64,000 nucleotides of DNA from the NCBI RefSeq assembly GCF_003001905.1, contig NZ_PVNE01000003.1, positions 1 through 64,000 of the forward strand. The letters are read 5' to 3'. A model generated the notes under the pieces. The model saw only the letters and a program-made list of their open reading frames with translations. It searched no databases and had not been told where the DNA came from. Positions 45,428 through 54,060 of the stretch are shown here, in pieces. A program made the position numbers and the translations under genes. Every line of letters starts with the position of its first letter. Position 1 is the stretch's first letter. Source of the stretch: Planifilum fimeticola (GTDB lineage Bacteria > Bacillota > Bacilli > Thermoactinomycetales > DSM-44946).

Positions 45428-46678
45428 TCAAGAAGCCGGTTTGCTTTGCTGAAGAGATTTCTCCGTTCCGAGGAGAACCCTTCGAACGTACCACATGCAG
45501 AACAACGAAAACAGCCAATAAACGATTCCCGCCAGGAGAAAGACGCCCCCGACCCCGATCCGCCCGGCAAGGACGGCCCCCAACATCGGGGAGAACAGCA
45601 TCGTTGCGTTTTGCAGCGCGTTGGCCGCCGCAACCACCCGTCCCACCATCTCCCGGGGCGATTCCGACTGCAGCAGTGTGGCATAGGGAACGTGGAACAA
45701 AGGGGCGACGATGCCGCCGGCAAACCACACCGCCAGCCACAGGGGAAACGGGAGCGCAAACCACTTCAGGCCACCCATGCCGATGACGATCATGAGAATA
45801 CCCACCGGGAAAATGGATGTGCTCATCAAGACCAGCGGATTCCGAAAGCGGCGATGCAGCGGAGCCACAAGAAATGTCCCCAGGATGCTGCCGGCCGCGA
45901 TCATCCCCGGAATCAGCCCGAAGGCTTCCACCCCCATTCCCAGGGATTTGGCCCAAAGGATGATCAACTTATCGTACATCCAGATGATCAACATCGAAAC
46001 GGTAGCCGTTCCGATCACAAAGGTCAGGATCCGGTTGGAACGGATCATGGACCCCCGCCGTCAAATCCCTCAGGCTCAGGAGTCGGGCGGAGGCAGCTCC
46101 GGAAACCTTTTCATCCGCAGGAAGTCTCAGCAGAAGGATGGCGGCCAGCAAAAATCCCCCCGCTTCCAGTAAAAAACCGTTTCCGAACCGGAAACGGCGA
46201 AAACGAGCCCGCCGAATGCCGGGGCCGCAATTTTCGATGTGTTCAGGGACAACTGACCCAGGGCGTTGGCTTGCTCCAGCCGGTCCCGGGGGACGAGCCA
46301 CCGCAAGGACGCTTGCCGGGCGGGATCAAAAAGGACATCGAGGATTTCTTTTAAGAAAACGAGCGGAAGAAGCCAGTAAAGGTCGGGTGCCAGAATAAAG
46401 CCGATCACGAAGGGAATGCGCAATATGCAACAAATCAACATCAGCCGCTTCTTGGACATGCGATCCACCAGCAGGGCGACCCAGGGACCGATCAGAATCC
46501 AGGGAAGGCCAGCCGCAAAGGCAAAGGCGGCCAGTGCGCCGGCACCCAGTCCCCACTCATAGACGATCAGCGCCTCCAGGGCCACCAAATCAAAAAAATT
46601 GCCGAAATCGGAAAACACCTGGGCGATCCACAAAAGGCGGTAGGAACGGTGGGTGAGGGGAGCAAAAAGGGTGCGCAT
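45428..46678 (-). pseudogene. MFS transporter gene broken by two frameshifts
   Basis: The 1251-base stretch would encode a 416-aa major facilitator transporter of the EntS/MFS_3 type, 12 helices. The N-terminal part (46678 to about 46160) starts MRTLFAPLTHRSYRLLWIAQ and reads to a stop at 46127. The middle (about 46155-46055) continues in another frame with an intact helix (GGFLLAAILLLRLPADE). The last half (about 46050-45428) is in a third frame. The breaks coincide with G-runs on the coding strand: 46156-46161 (one base short) and 46052-46056 (one base extra). Net change is zero. It is either a pseudogene or a pair of homopolymer errors in the assembly. Confidence 0.85.
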
Positions 46679-46684
46679 GGCGTC

Positions 46685-47323
46685 TCACCGTCGCGGATGT
46701 TTCGGCAGGTCGCTTTCTTCCGGGCCGAGGGCGTCCTGCCTGCGCCGGCGGGCCTTCTCGTACAAACCATGGGGATCCTGGCGGGGCGGGGCGGGGGGAC
46801 CTTCCAGGTAGCGGATGACCCTCCCATACCACTCGATGCTGAGCCGCAGATGGTCTAACCAATAATCCATCGCCAGGCCACCGAGTTCGCCGATGGCGGA
46901 ATAGCCGTTCCGGGACCACTCCTCCAGGTGTCTCATCATTTCCTCCGCCTCCCTCCGCCGAAGTTCCAGGTGCTCGATCAAGGTTTCCCGGTCCTCCGGT
47001 AGGCCGGTTTCCCAAAAGCTGATTTTCATGACCAATTCGTCCCGAATCTCCGGCGGAGCCGGGGGACACCTCAACCAATCGGCCAGCTCCCTCCACCCTT
47101 TCGCCGTCAACTCGTAGATTTTGGTCATTCTACCCTCCCGTTCGGCCGTCACGGCACGGATGAAACCCTCCTCCTCCAGCTTTTTCAATTTGGGATAGAT
47201 GCTCCCGTAACTGAGGCGGCCCCACCCCAGTTCCCTGCCGCTGATCTCCACTTCCTTCTTGATCCCGTAACCGGAATTGGGCATCCAGCTTAAAACGCCG
47301 AGCAAGATATGTTCTACCGACAT
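46685..47323 (-). CDS. PadR family transcriptional regulator
   Basis: A 212-aa regulator. Residues 1-80 form the PadR winged helix with ILLGVLSWMPNSGYGIKKEVE, LSYGSIYPKLKKLEEEGFI and EGRMTKIYELTAKG. The C-terminal helices resemble the Vir domain used for dimerisation. ATG 47323 is used because AAAGGA stands 9 bases ahead. The gene precedes an MFS exporter gene by 6 bases, the usual arrangement for a drug-sensing repressor. A consensus promoter and a perfect palindrome over its -10 box imply self-repression. Confidence 0.9.
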   Translation of the reverse strand: MSVEHILLGVLSWMPNSGYGIKKEVEISGRELGWGRLSYGSIYPKLKKLEEEGFIRAVTAEREGRMTKIYELTAKGWRELADWLRCPPAPPEIRDELVMKISFWETGLPEDRETLIEHLELRRREAEEMMRHLEEWSRNGYSAIGELGGLAMDYWLDHLRLSIEWYGRVIRYLEGPPAPPRQDPHGLYEKARRRRQDALGPEESDLPKHPRR

Positions 47324-47339
47324 GTCCACCTATCCTTTC

Positions 47340-47360
47340 AATATATCGTAACGATATATT
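47340..47360. promoter_or_regulatory. Palindromic operator of the PadR-MFS unit
   Basis: A perfect 21-base palindrome with 10-base arms (AATATATCGT and its complement around one central base). It overlaps the -10 box and start point of the PadR promoter, so bound regulator would block RNA polymerase. Confidence 0.72.
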
Positions 47361-47384
47361 AACCGATCCCGCCGCCCCTGTCAA
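47356..47384 (-). promoter_or_regulatory. Sigma-A promoter of the PadR gene
   Basis: On the minus strand a perfect TTGACA (47379-47384) and TAATAT (47356-47361) are exactly 17 bases apart. The -10 box is part of the palindromic operator. Confidence 0.82.
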
Positions 47385-47389
47385 TCCAA

Positions 47390-47419
47390 CCATGAAAAAA
47401 GCCCGCCCTGTCAGGCAGG
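47390..47419 (-). terminator. Terminator after the toxin-like gene
   Basis: A hairpin (about 47399-47418) with GC arms and wobble pairs is followed on the minus strand by seven T. It lies about 40 bases behind the toxin stop and shields the PadR promoter. Confidence 0.72.
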
Positions 47420-47455
47420 CTGATCGGTGGAATGTCGTTTCGGTCCGGCGGAAGA

Positions 47456-47830
47456 TCAATCCCCATCCCCCGTCGGGGTCCCTTTTTTCGCCCGGCGGCC
47501 GACGTAATCGTAGACGCCTTCATGATTCTCTTCCGGAAAGCGAAACCCCAATCCGAGCAAAAAAATCGTTTGTTGCTCCCGATCGACGCGGAAGACCAGG
47601 CGCATATCGGCCTTCCCCTTCAAGCGCCGGCTGCTCTTAAATTTGTGACAGCGGTATCCGGCGAGCGGCGGTTTGCGAAGGCGCTTCGACTGCTCTTCCG
47701 GATGAAGGATGACGGTCCGTTCGGCCTTTTCGTATTGAAATTTGAATTCCTCCCAGCCATCCGGGTCGGCGATGCGGGCGCGGATCCGCAAAAAGTCGTC
47801 AAAAAACTCCGGGTGAAACTTCTTCTTCAT
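47456..47830 (-). CDS. RelE/ParE-like toxin candidate
   Basis: A 124-aa basic protein. The C-terminal half has the strand pattern of RelE/ParE toxins: a basic loop SSRRLKGKADMRLVFRVD, then TIFLLGLGFR and a VYDYVGRRAKK end. A few conserved basic residues that RelE nucleases use for mRNA cleavage may be present, but the family is diverse. It follows a Phd/YefM-like gene by 12 bases and has a GGGGGATCC ribosome site. I read it as the toxin of a type II pair. Confidence in the fold is moderate and no activity is shown. Confidence 0.55.
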   Translation of the reverse strand: MKKKFHPEFFDDFLRIRARIADPDGWEEFKFQYEKAERTVILHPEEQSKRLRKPPLAGYRCHKFKSSRRLKGKADMRLVFRVDREQQTIFLLGLGFRFPEENHEGVYDYVGRRAKKGTPTGDGD

Positions 47831-47842
47831 CGGATCCCCCGA

Positions 47843-48202
47843 TTACTTCTTTTTTCGGGCCTTCCTCTCCAGAAATTCCATCGTGCTCACGCCTTCCGGA
47901 ACCTCGATCCATTCTTCCTCGGGGGTGTCGGCCCGATGTCCGTATTTCAGGCGGATCATCGTCTCCTCCAGTTCTTCCTCCAGTTCCGCGATCCGTTCCA
48001 GCAGCGCCTTGTACGTCTCATAGCTCAATACGACCCCTTCGATTCCCTTTCCTTTGCTGAAATCGAGAGCAATTTTATCGTGACGGTGAATCCGCTTCAG
48101 AAGTTCCGTCTGATTCAACTTCTTGAGCTCACCCGCTCGGACGATTTCCTCCGGACTGAAGGAGGCGCTCAGCGCACTCAACCGAAATCGCCCCTTTCCC
48201 AA
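47843..48202 (-). CDS. Phd/YefM-like antitoxin candidate
   Basis: A 119-aa protein whose central GVVLSYETYKALLERIAELEEELEE resembles the dimer core of Phd/YefM antitoxins, followed by an acidic, probably flexible C-terminal part that could wrap the toxin. The N-terminal 60 residues do not match known antitoxins closely. It begins at TTG with an AGGAGG ribosome site. A 13-base palindrome in front (48216-48228) overlaps a possible -10 box, as in self-regulated pairs. Confidence 0.55.
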   Translation of the reverse strand: MGKGRFRLSALSASFSPEEIVRAGELKKLNQTELLKRIHRHDKIALDFSKGKGIEGVVLSYETYKALLERIAELEEELEETMIRLKYGHRADTPEEEWIEVPEGVSTMEFLERKARKKK

Positions 48203-48215
48203 CGCGAATTCCTCC

Positions 48216-48251
48216 TATCATGATGATACCTTTTTTGGAACAAAATAAAAA
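48216..48251 (-). promoter_or_regulatory. Possible promoter and operator of the toxin-antitoxin pair
   Basis: The palindrome TATCAT-G-ATGATA (48216-48228) contains a -10-like TATCAT on the minus strand (48223-48228). A weak -35 (TTTTTA, 48246-48251) lies 17 bases upstream. Autoregulation is inferred from the overlap. Confidence 0.42.
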
Positions 48252-48347
48252 CCGTTTTTTTGACTTTATTTTGGTCCTTTTTTCATCAGGATATGCCGGA
48301 GGTGCGAAAAAGAGTCGGGCCGGCGCCCGGCCGCATCCCCTCCGCAC

Positions 48348-48378
48348 AAAAAAACGGCCTTTCCTTCCGGAAAGACCG
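48348..48378 (-). terminator. Terminator after the sua5 gene
   Basis: A 10-bp stem with a GGAA loop (48355-48378) is followed on the minus strand by seven T, about 35 bases after the stop codon. Confidence 0.88.
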
Positions 48379-48414
48379 CTCCGTTCGGGGAGCGCCATTT
48401 TCGCCGCGATGGTC

Positions 48415-49509
48415 TCACGAGGAAGATCCCTTCGGACACTGATCGTCGGCGCGGAAAACCCTTCCGCCGGCCGCCTTGTAAAGGCGGTTCATCACCGGGC
48501 GGAAAAGCCCTTCTGCAGGAAAGGTTTCCGCCAGTATGTAGTCGACACCCGCCCGGTCCATCTCCCGGAGAGCCCGGTACAGGTCGCGGGCGACGCTTTC
48601 CGGTTCGGCCCTCCGGCCGCAGGCCACCACCCGGTCCGCTTTATAACGGAAGCGGTTTTCCTCCGTGGTGAGAATGCCCACCCGCCGGCCGGCCTTCCGG
48701 GCGTGATCCGCCAACTCTCGAATGCGGTGGACCAGCGCTTCTCCGCTTCCCTCCACCAGCCACATCTCCCCTTTGGGGGCGTAATGGCGGTATTTCATCC
48801 CCGGTGAGCGGGGCGGATGCGCATCCCCCTCCAGCGCCGGATCCACCCGCACCTCTCCCACCGTCTCACGCAGCTCCTCCAGGGTGACGCCCCCCGGCCG
48901 AAGCAACAGGGGGACCGAACCGGTGACGTCCACCACCGTGGATTCCAGGCCCACGCCGGTGGGACCCGCGTCCAGAAGGCCGTCGATTTCTCCCCCCAGA
49001 TCTTCCCAAACGTGTTCCGCCTCCGTCGGGCTGGGTCGGCCAGAACGGTTGGCGCTGGGCGCGGCCACCGGCAATCCGCTCTCCTGAAGCAACGCCAGCG
49101 CCACCGGATGGGAGGGCATTCGCACCCCCACCGTATCCAGTCCGGCGGTCACCTTTGGGGCCACCGTTCCCTTGTGGGGAAGGACCAACGTGAGCGGGCC
49201 CGGCCAAAAGCGGCGGACCAGCAACTCCCCCTTCGTAGGGAGCTCCGCGACCAGATCCTGCAGGCGGGAAACGTGGCCGATATGCACGATGAGGGGATTG
49301 TCCCCGGGCCTTCCCTTCGCGGTGAAAATCCTGGAAACGGCCTCTTCCGACCGGGCATCGGCCCCCAATCCGTACACCGTCTCCGTCGGAAAGGCCACCA
49401 GCTTCCCCTCCCGGAGCATGCGGGCCGCTTCCCGAATCGCCGGGTGTTCCCTCAGCGTCTCCGCATCCTCATGCTGCCCGATCCGCCACCGAAGCGCCGC
49501 CTTGCCCAC
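48415..49509 (-). CDS. L-threonylcarbamoyladenylate synthase (Sua5/YwlC)
   Basis: A 364-aa enzyme that makes threonylcarbamoyl-AMP from threonine, bicarbonate and ATP for the t6A base of tRNAs decoding ANN codons. The YrdC domain (about residues 20-210) has KLVAFPTETVYGLGADA, SEEAVSRIFTAKGRP and NRSGRPSPTEAEHV; a Sua5 C-terminal domain follows after a linker with SPGMKYRHYAP. The start is GTG with a GAGG site. Place between the spoIIR/prmC group and mntP matches Bacillus ywlC. Confidence 0.93.
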   Translation of the reverse strand: MGKAALRWRIGQHEDAETLREHPAIREAARMLREGKLVAFPTETVYGLGADARSEEAVSRIFTAKGRPGDNPLIVHIGHVSRLQDLVAELPTKGELLVRRFWPGPLTLVLPHKGTVAPKVTAGLDTVGVRMPSHPVALALLQESGLPVAAPSANRSGRPSPTEAEHVWEDLGGEIDGLLDAGPTGVGLESTVVDVTGSVPLLLRPGGVTLEELRETVGEVRVDPALEGDAHPPRSPGMKYRHYAPKGEMWLVEGSGEALVHRIRELADHARKAGRRVGILTTEENRFRYKADRVVACGRRAEPESVARDLYRALREMDRAGVDYILAETFPAEGLFRPVMNRLYKAAGGRVFRADDQCPKGSSS

Positions 49510-49624
49510 TTGTCCTCACCCTTCCCAAAGCCTTTTCCCTTTATCATACCACAGGGAAGGCGGGACCGGTCCGCCGGGGGCTCTCCGCCATACCCTTCGG
49601 CTCGGGATCAAAAGCATCCGGCTC

Positions 49625-50155
49625 TTATGGCCCGCCTCCGCCCGGGAATTCATCCCCATTCCCGTGCTCCCGCGGAACGGAGGTCGCCCCTTCATCTCCC
49701 GCGAGCACCTGGGAAAGGCGGCATCGCATCAGCCTTGTTTCCCCGCTCCCCGCCGCTTCCCGCAGGTGCTCCGAACCGCGGATCGGCTCGGGTAGTTCGG
49801 CATCGTCCACCTCGGAAAAGCCGATCGCCTCAAACAGGGGAAGGAAACCGGGGGCGGCCAGATACAGTTCGTCGATCCCCCTCTCCCGGGCGGCGGACAG
49901 AGCCAGGAGGAAGAACTTGACGCCCACTTGCGGATTCCATCTCTCCCGTTCCACGACGAAGGAGCGGAGGAGCCCCGCCCTCCCGTATATCTCCATCCCG
50001 AGGGTCCCCGCGATGCGGGGAGGGTCCCCGATCTCCTCCAACACCCAAAAGTGTTCCGGGTGCTTGTCCACCCCATCCTGCCGCACGCCCGCTCCCTGAA
50101 GCAGTCGGAGGATGGCGGGAACATCCCCGCTGCCGGCTGTCCGGATCACAAACAT
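49625..50155 (-). CDS. GNAT family N-acetyltransferase
   Basis: A 176-aa protein with GNAT features: an N-terminal VIRTAGSGDVPAILRLL, a central LRSFVVERERWNPQVGVKFFLLALSAARERG that fits the acetyl-CoA-binding helix (with a diverged pyrophosphate loop), and a FEAIGFSEV end. The acceptor is unknown. In Bacillus a GNAT gene (ywlB) lies at the same place beside sua5, so it may be its counterpart. The last 25 residues look disordered. Confidence 0.7.
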   Translation of the reverse strand: MFVIRTAGSGDVPAILRLLQGAGVRQDGVDKHPEHFWVLEEIGDPPRIAGTLGMEIYGRAGLLRSFVVERERWNPQVGVKFFLLALSAARERGIDELYLAAPGFLPLFEAIGFSEVDDAELPEPIRGSEHLREAAGSGETRLMRCRLSQVLAGDEGATSVPREHGNGDEFPGGGGP

Positions 50156-50244
50156 GGGACATGCCCCCCTTTCGGCTTCGTCCCTTTATGATATGAGGCG
50201 AAGGAAGGGGGCAGAACTGCGGAGAGAAATTTTTTAAAAAGAAA

Positions 50245-50285
50245 AAGCCCGCCCGGAGCGGTCCGGTCGAGCGGATCCGGGGCGG
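50245..50285 (-). terminator. Terminator after the SMR pair
   Basis: A GC-rich imperfect hairpin directly behind the second SMR stop codon is followed on the minus strand by TTTTTCTTTTT. Confidence 0.7.
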
Positions 50286-50606
50286 TCACTGTTCCACGAA
50301 CCTCAGCGCGGCCACGCAAGCGACGATCCCCAGGATGCACAGAATGCGGAGGGGGTTTTTCGACTCTTTGAAGAAGATCATGCCCACCACGGCCCCGCCT
50401 ACGGTTCCGATCCCCGTCCACACGGCGTACGCGGTGGAGAGGGAGATGGTTTCCATCGCCTGCAGGAGCAATCGAAAGCTGATGAGGAAGCCGCCGATCA
50501 TGAGGATGTTGTTCGTCCAGTTGTCCCGTTCGGATACCCGCTTGATGCCGATCACGCCGACCACTTCAAACAGACCCGCCGCCACCAGCATCCACCAGTC
50601 CATCAT
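50286..50606 (-). CDS. Small multidrug resistance (SMR) family protein, second partner
   Basis: A 106-aa protein with four membrane helices. The conserved membrane Glu is in AGLFEVVGVIGIKR and the helix with TAYAVWTGIGTVGG is the SMR/SugE signature. Its start overlaps the stop of the other SMR gene, which implies a hetero-oligomeric pump like YkkCD or EbrAB. Paired SMRs export small cations, quaternary ammonium compounds or guanidinium. Confidence 0.88.
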   Translation of the reverse strand: MMDWWMLVAAGLFEVVGVIGIKRVSERDNWTNNILMIGGFLISFRLLLQAMETISLSTAYAVWTGIGTVGGAVVGMIFFKESKNPLRILCILGIVACVAALRFVEQ

Positions 50607-50953
50607 CTTCCCTCCTCCCCGCTGGTCACCTTCAATCCCACGATGCACAGGAGCAGAAGAAGAACCAGGATCACTTTCAGCGGCCCGATCCGTCCCTCGG
50701 AAACCGCCTCAACCACCACGGTTCCGACGGTGCCGATCGCGGTGAAAACGGCGTAGGTGGTTCCCACCGGAAGGACCTTGGTGGCCCGGATGATCAAGTC
50801 GAAGCTGACCAGGAGGGAAACGAGGACGACGAGGTCCGGCACGGCATCATATTTGAATCCCGACGCCCAAACGATTTCCAGCGCCCCGCCGATCAACACA
50901 TAGGCCCAGGCGCGGTTTGGACTGGGCGGCTTCGCTTTTTTCTCTCCGCTCAT
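50603..50953 (-). CDS. Small multidrug resistance (SMR) family protein, first partner
   Basis: A 116-aa SMR protein with four membrane helices. The conserved Glu lies in IGGALEIVWASGFKY and the signature TTYAVFTAIGTVGTVVVE follows. A short charged N-terminal tail of about 14 residues precedes helix 1. No ykkC-type guanidine riboswitch is visible upstream. It forms a pair with the next gene. Confidence 0.88.
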   Translation of the reverse strand: MSGEKKAKPPSPNRAWAYVLIGGALEIVWASGFKYDAVPDLVVLVSLLVSFDLIIRATKVLPVGTTYAVFTAIGTVGTVVVEAVSEGRIGPLKVILVLLLLLCIVGLKVTSGEEGR

Positions 50954-51056
50954 GCCCGTTCAGCTTCTCCTTTCCCCGAAAGTAACCGAAAACCATTCTA
51001 TCACGTTTGGGGTGAAAAACCCACAAGCCCCATCCGTCCGCGAAATGTCCGACCGC

Positions 51057-51095
51057 AAAAAAAGTCCCCTCCGGTCCGCGGGGATCGAAGGGGAC
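51057..51095 (-). terminator. Terminator after spoIIR
   Basis: Arms GTCCCCT (51064-51070) and AGGGGAC (51089-51095) form a stem followed on the minus strand by seven T. Confidence 0.85.
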
Positions 51096-51135
51096 AGGCT
51101 TGTCCCATGGGAAGAGTGTGGGGAAATCTCCGCTC

Positions 51136-51801
51136 TCAGTCCTTCCATCCGGAAAACACCTTTTCCAGGGTATCCAGGATGAAAAATCTCACTTCCAACG
51201 GTTTTTCCGACGAAGCGGCCGGCGCCGCGTACGCACTGGCGGTCATCCTGCCTCCTTCCCGGGCGGGAAGGGCATCGCCGCTCTCCATGTCGATGAAGCA
51301 GAGGGGCGGAAACAGCACACACCACCAATTTCCCCCCTCCCCCTTACCGATCACGATGCGGAGGGCCTCGTACTCCCCGGCGGGATACACCCGGTTTCCG
51401 TACAATTTCGTCGGAAAGGGCACCTTGCCGTAATCCACCCTGACGGGATAATCAAATCCGTTCCGGCGCACGGTCTCATCGGCGATCGCCTGAAATTGCG
51501 GCAAGCGGCTCTTGATCAGCCTGCGGGCTTCTCCGATGTTCTCCGGTTGTTGCGCCCAACTCTCCATCTCCTGAAGGACGGCATCCCTCACCTGCCGTTT
51601 CAGCCATTGGTCCCGGGGAGCATCGCTGTTCGCCAGGATTCGCAGGCGGATCGCCTCCTCCGGAATCTCCAGCTGAACGGACGGGGATGAAGGCGTCGCT
51701 TGAGCGGTGGCGGCGATCGGCAGATCGTCCCCGTTCATCGTCCGGATTCCAATCAGGCTGACGGCGGCGGCTATAACCAACAGATAAGTGCGAACCCTCA
51801 T
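51136..51801 (-). CDS. spoIIR: Stage II sporulation protein R
   Basis: A 221-aa secreted signal protein made in the forespore under sigma-F; it activates SpoIIGA so that pro-sigma-E is processed in the mother cell. An N-terminal signal (about residues 4-22) is followed by the SpoIIR domain with IRLRILANSDAPRDQWLKRQVRDAV and WWCVLFPPLCFID. The AGGAGGG ribosome site is strong. It lies next to prmC and prfA as in Bacillus. I could not find a convincing sigma-F promoter. Confidence 0.94.
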   Translation of the reverse strand: MRVRTYLLVIAAAVSLIGIRTMNGDDLPIAATAQATPSSPSVQLEIPEEAIRLRILANSDAPRDQWLKRQVRDAVLQEMESWAQQPENIGEARRLIKSRLPQFQAIADETVRRNGFDYPVRVDYGKVPFPTKLYGNRVYPAGEYEALRIVIGKGEGGNWWCVLFPPLCFIDMESGDALPAREGGRMTASAYAAPAASSEKPLEVRFFILDTLEKVFSGWKD

Positions 51802-51884
51802 CGGTCACCCTCCTAGCGGCAGTCCCAAAAATGAAATCTCATCCACCAGTATGGACATGCCGCCGGAGGTTTAATCATTTCGCG

Positions 51885-52793
51885 TCAAGATTTCGAGGCC
51901 TGACCGATCCTCCCCAGGACCACCCGCTCGATTCCCGCCAGATCGGGAAGGATGGCGACGGAAACCGGCAGCGGCATCCTTTCCAACATCTCGGCGACTC
52001 GCCGGCTCTGTCCTGCCCCCACTTCAAAGGCGACCAGGCCGGGCAAACGGAGCACATCCGGGATTTGTTCGATGATCCGGCGATAGGCATCCAGTCCGTC
52101 TTCGCCCCCATCCAGGGAGAGGCGCGGCTCGAAATCCCTCACTTGCCGCTGCAGGGCGGCGATCTCCTTCGAGGGAATGTAGGGAGGATTGGAAACCACC
52201 ACATCGACCCGGACACCGCGATGCCGAAGAGGGTTCAGCCACTCCCCACGGACAAAGCGGATCCGCCCCTCCACGCCGTTTCGCCGGGCGTTGTCGCGGG
52301 CCACCTCCAGCGCCGCGGGGGAGATGTCTGTCGCCCATACGCTCCAACGGGGGCGTTCCGCCGCCAGGGTGACGGCCAAGGCCCCGCTGCCCGTCCCCAC
52401 ATCGCAGACGGACAGGGGACGGTCACCCCCGATCCGATCTGCCTCGCGCATCACGTTCTCCGCCAAAATCTCCGTCTCGGGGCGGGGGATCAAGACGGCG
52501 GGGGACACCCGAAAGGAGCGGCCGTAAAACTCCTGTTCCCGGAGAATGTATTGGATCGGTTCCCCGTTTGCCCGTCGATTCAACCACTCCTGCAATTTCG
52601 GCAACCGATCTTCCGGAAAGGGATCCCCCATTCCGGCAAACAGGCGGGTCCGATCCCTTCCCAAAAGGCGGCGCAAGAGCAGTTCCGCCTCAAAGAGGGC
52701 CTGATCGCACCCCCGCTTCTGCAAAAAAGAAAAAGCCCAGCGGTAGGCTTCTTCCACGGTCTTCAACGGCCCGGTTTCCATGGACTGCCCCAT
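51885..52793 (-). CDS. prmC: Release factor glutamine methyltransferase PrmC
   Basis: A 302-aa SAM-dependent enzyme that methylates the glutamine of the GGQ motif in release factors, here presumably the PrfA encoded upstream. The SAM site is DVGTGSGALAV and the catalytic motif VSNPPYIP is complete; RPETE lies at the domain junction. ATG 52793 is annotated; ATG 52781 is an alternative. It follows prfA by 37 bases. Confidence 0.94.
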   Translation of the reverse strand: MGQSMETGPLKTVEEAYRWAFSFLQKRGCDQALFEAELLLRRLLGRDRTRLFAGMGDPFPEDRLPKLQEWLNRRANGEPIQYILREQEFYGRSFRVSPAVLIPRPETEILAENVMREADRIGGDRPLSVCDVGTGSGALAVTLAAERPRWSVWATDISPAALEVARDNARRNGVEGRIRFVRGEWLNPLRHRGVRVDVVVSNPPYIPSKEIAALQRQVRDFEPRLSLDGGEDGLDAYRRIIEQIPDVLRLPGLVAFEVGAGQSRRVAEMLERMPLPVSVAILPDLAGIERVVLGRIGQASKS

Positions 52794-52830
52794 TTCCCGA
52801 CGAGATATGGCTGTTCACCCCCGGACAGAA

Positions 52831-53898
52831 TCACTCCGCCTGTTTCAAAAGTTCCGCCTGTTCGTTCATGGTCAGGGCGTCGATGATCTCATCCAGTTCT
52901 CCGTCCAACACCAGATCCAGTTTGTGCAGCGTGAGGCCGATGCGGTGGTCCGTCACCCGGCTTTGGGGGAAATTATAGGTTCGGATCCGTTCGCTGCGGT
53001 CCCCCGTTCCCACCTGGCTCTTGCGGGCATCCGCCACTTTGGCCTGCTCCTCCCGACGCTTCTTGTCCAGAAGCCGGGCGCGGAGGACGCGCATCGCCTT
53101 TTCCCGGTTCTTGATCTGGGATTTTTCATCCTGACAGGAGACGACAATGCCCGTCGGCAGATGGGTGATGCGGACGGCGGACTTGGTGGTGTTGACGCTC
53201 TGCCCCCCCGGTCCGCTGGAGCAGAAGGTATCGATGCGGATGTCCTTCTCGTTGATCTCCACATCCACCTCTTCCGCCTCGGGAAGCACGGCCACCGTCG
53301 CCGTCGACGTGTGGATCCGTCCGCCGGACTCGGTGGCGGGCACCCGCTGCACCCGGTGGGCACCGCTCTCAAACTTGAGCCGGCTGTAAGCCCCCCTTCC
53401 CTGGACGGAGAAAATCACTTCCTTGAATCCGCCCAGACCCGTGGAGTTCAAATCCATGATCTCCGTTTTCCAACCTTGCCTTTCGGCATAGCGGGTATAC
53501 ATCCGAAAAAGGTCCGCGGCAAATAGGGCCGCCTCCTCCCCGCCCGCCGCCGCCCGGATCTCCACGATCACGTTTTTCTCGTCATTGGGATCCTTGGGAA
53601 GCAGCAAGAGACGAATTCGCTCCTCCAACTGTTCCTTCCGGCCGGACAGCCCGTCGATCTCTTCCCGGACCCACTCGCGCATTTCGCTGTCCAGCTTTTC
53701 CTCCAGCATGGAGCGCGCCTCGTCCAATTGATCCAATACTTTCCGGTATTCGCAGGCGGCCCGGTAGATTTCCTCCAGATCCGCCTGTTCCTTGGAAACC
53801 TTGCGAAGCCGCTCGGGATCCCCGATCACCTCGGGATCGCAGAGCAGACGACTCAGCTCCTCATATCGCTCGCAAATTGAATTCAATCGCTCTAACAC
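52831..53898 (-). CDS. prfA: Peptide chain release factor 1
   Basis: A 355-aa protein that reads UAA and UAG stop codons and triggers peptide release. The catalytic GGQ is in [12 protein letters not shown] and the codon-reading PAT tripeptide in [11 protein letters not shown]. The frame is open to 53922, but the GTG at 53898 has a GGGAG site and gives the usual LERL beginning and family length. Confidence 0.95.
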   Translation of the reverse strand: MLERLNSICERYEELSRLLCDPEVIGDPERLRKVSKEQADLEEIYRAACEYRKVLDQLDEARSMLEEKLDSEMREWVREEIDGLSGRKEQLEERIRLLLLPKDPNDEKNVIVEIRAAAGGEEAALFAADLFRMYTRYAERQGWKTEIMDLNSTGLGGFKEVIFSVQGRGAYSRLKFESGAHRVQRVPATESGGRIHTSTATVAVLPEAEEVDVEINEKDIRIDTFCSSGPGGQSVNTTKSAVRITHLPTGIVVSCQDEKSQIKNREKAMRVLRARLLDKKRREEQAKVADARKSQVGTGDRSERIRTYNFPQSRVTDHRIGLTLHKLDLVLDGELDEIIDALTMNEQAELLKQAE

Positions 53899-53952
53899 CA
53901 GGGTCACTCCCGTGCGATACACCTGTGATTTTCAAAGAATCCCGGATCCCGG

Positions 53953-53982
53953 TTTTCACGAAGACACTCATTTAATTATAAT
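53953..53982 (+). promoter_or_regulatory. Possible sigma-A promoter of the CPBP gene
   Basis: TTTTCA (53953-53958) and a perfect TATAAT (53977-53982) are 18 bases apart. The A+T-rich patch may also serve the divergent prfA gene. The leader would be about 70 bases. Confidence 0.48.
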
Positions 53983-54060
53983 ACCATAAGGAATCCCGGA
54001 CAGAGGGACCCTTCCGTATGCAAATTCGTAAGCAAATTAAATCAAAGGGAGATACGATCC

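Noticed and set aside
50954-51056. ykkC-type guanidine riboswitch ahead of the SMR pair
   Set aside because: The conserved core sequences of this riboswitch were not found and the leader is too short and unstructured.
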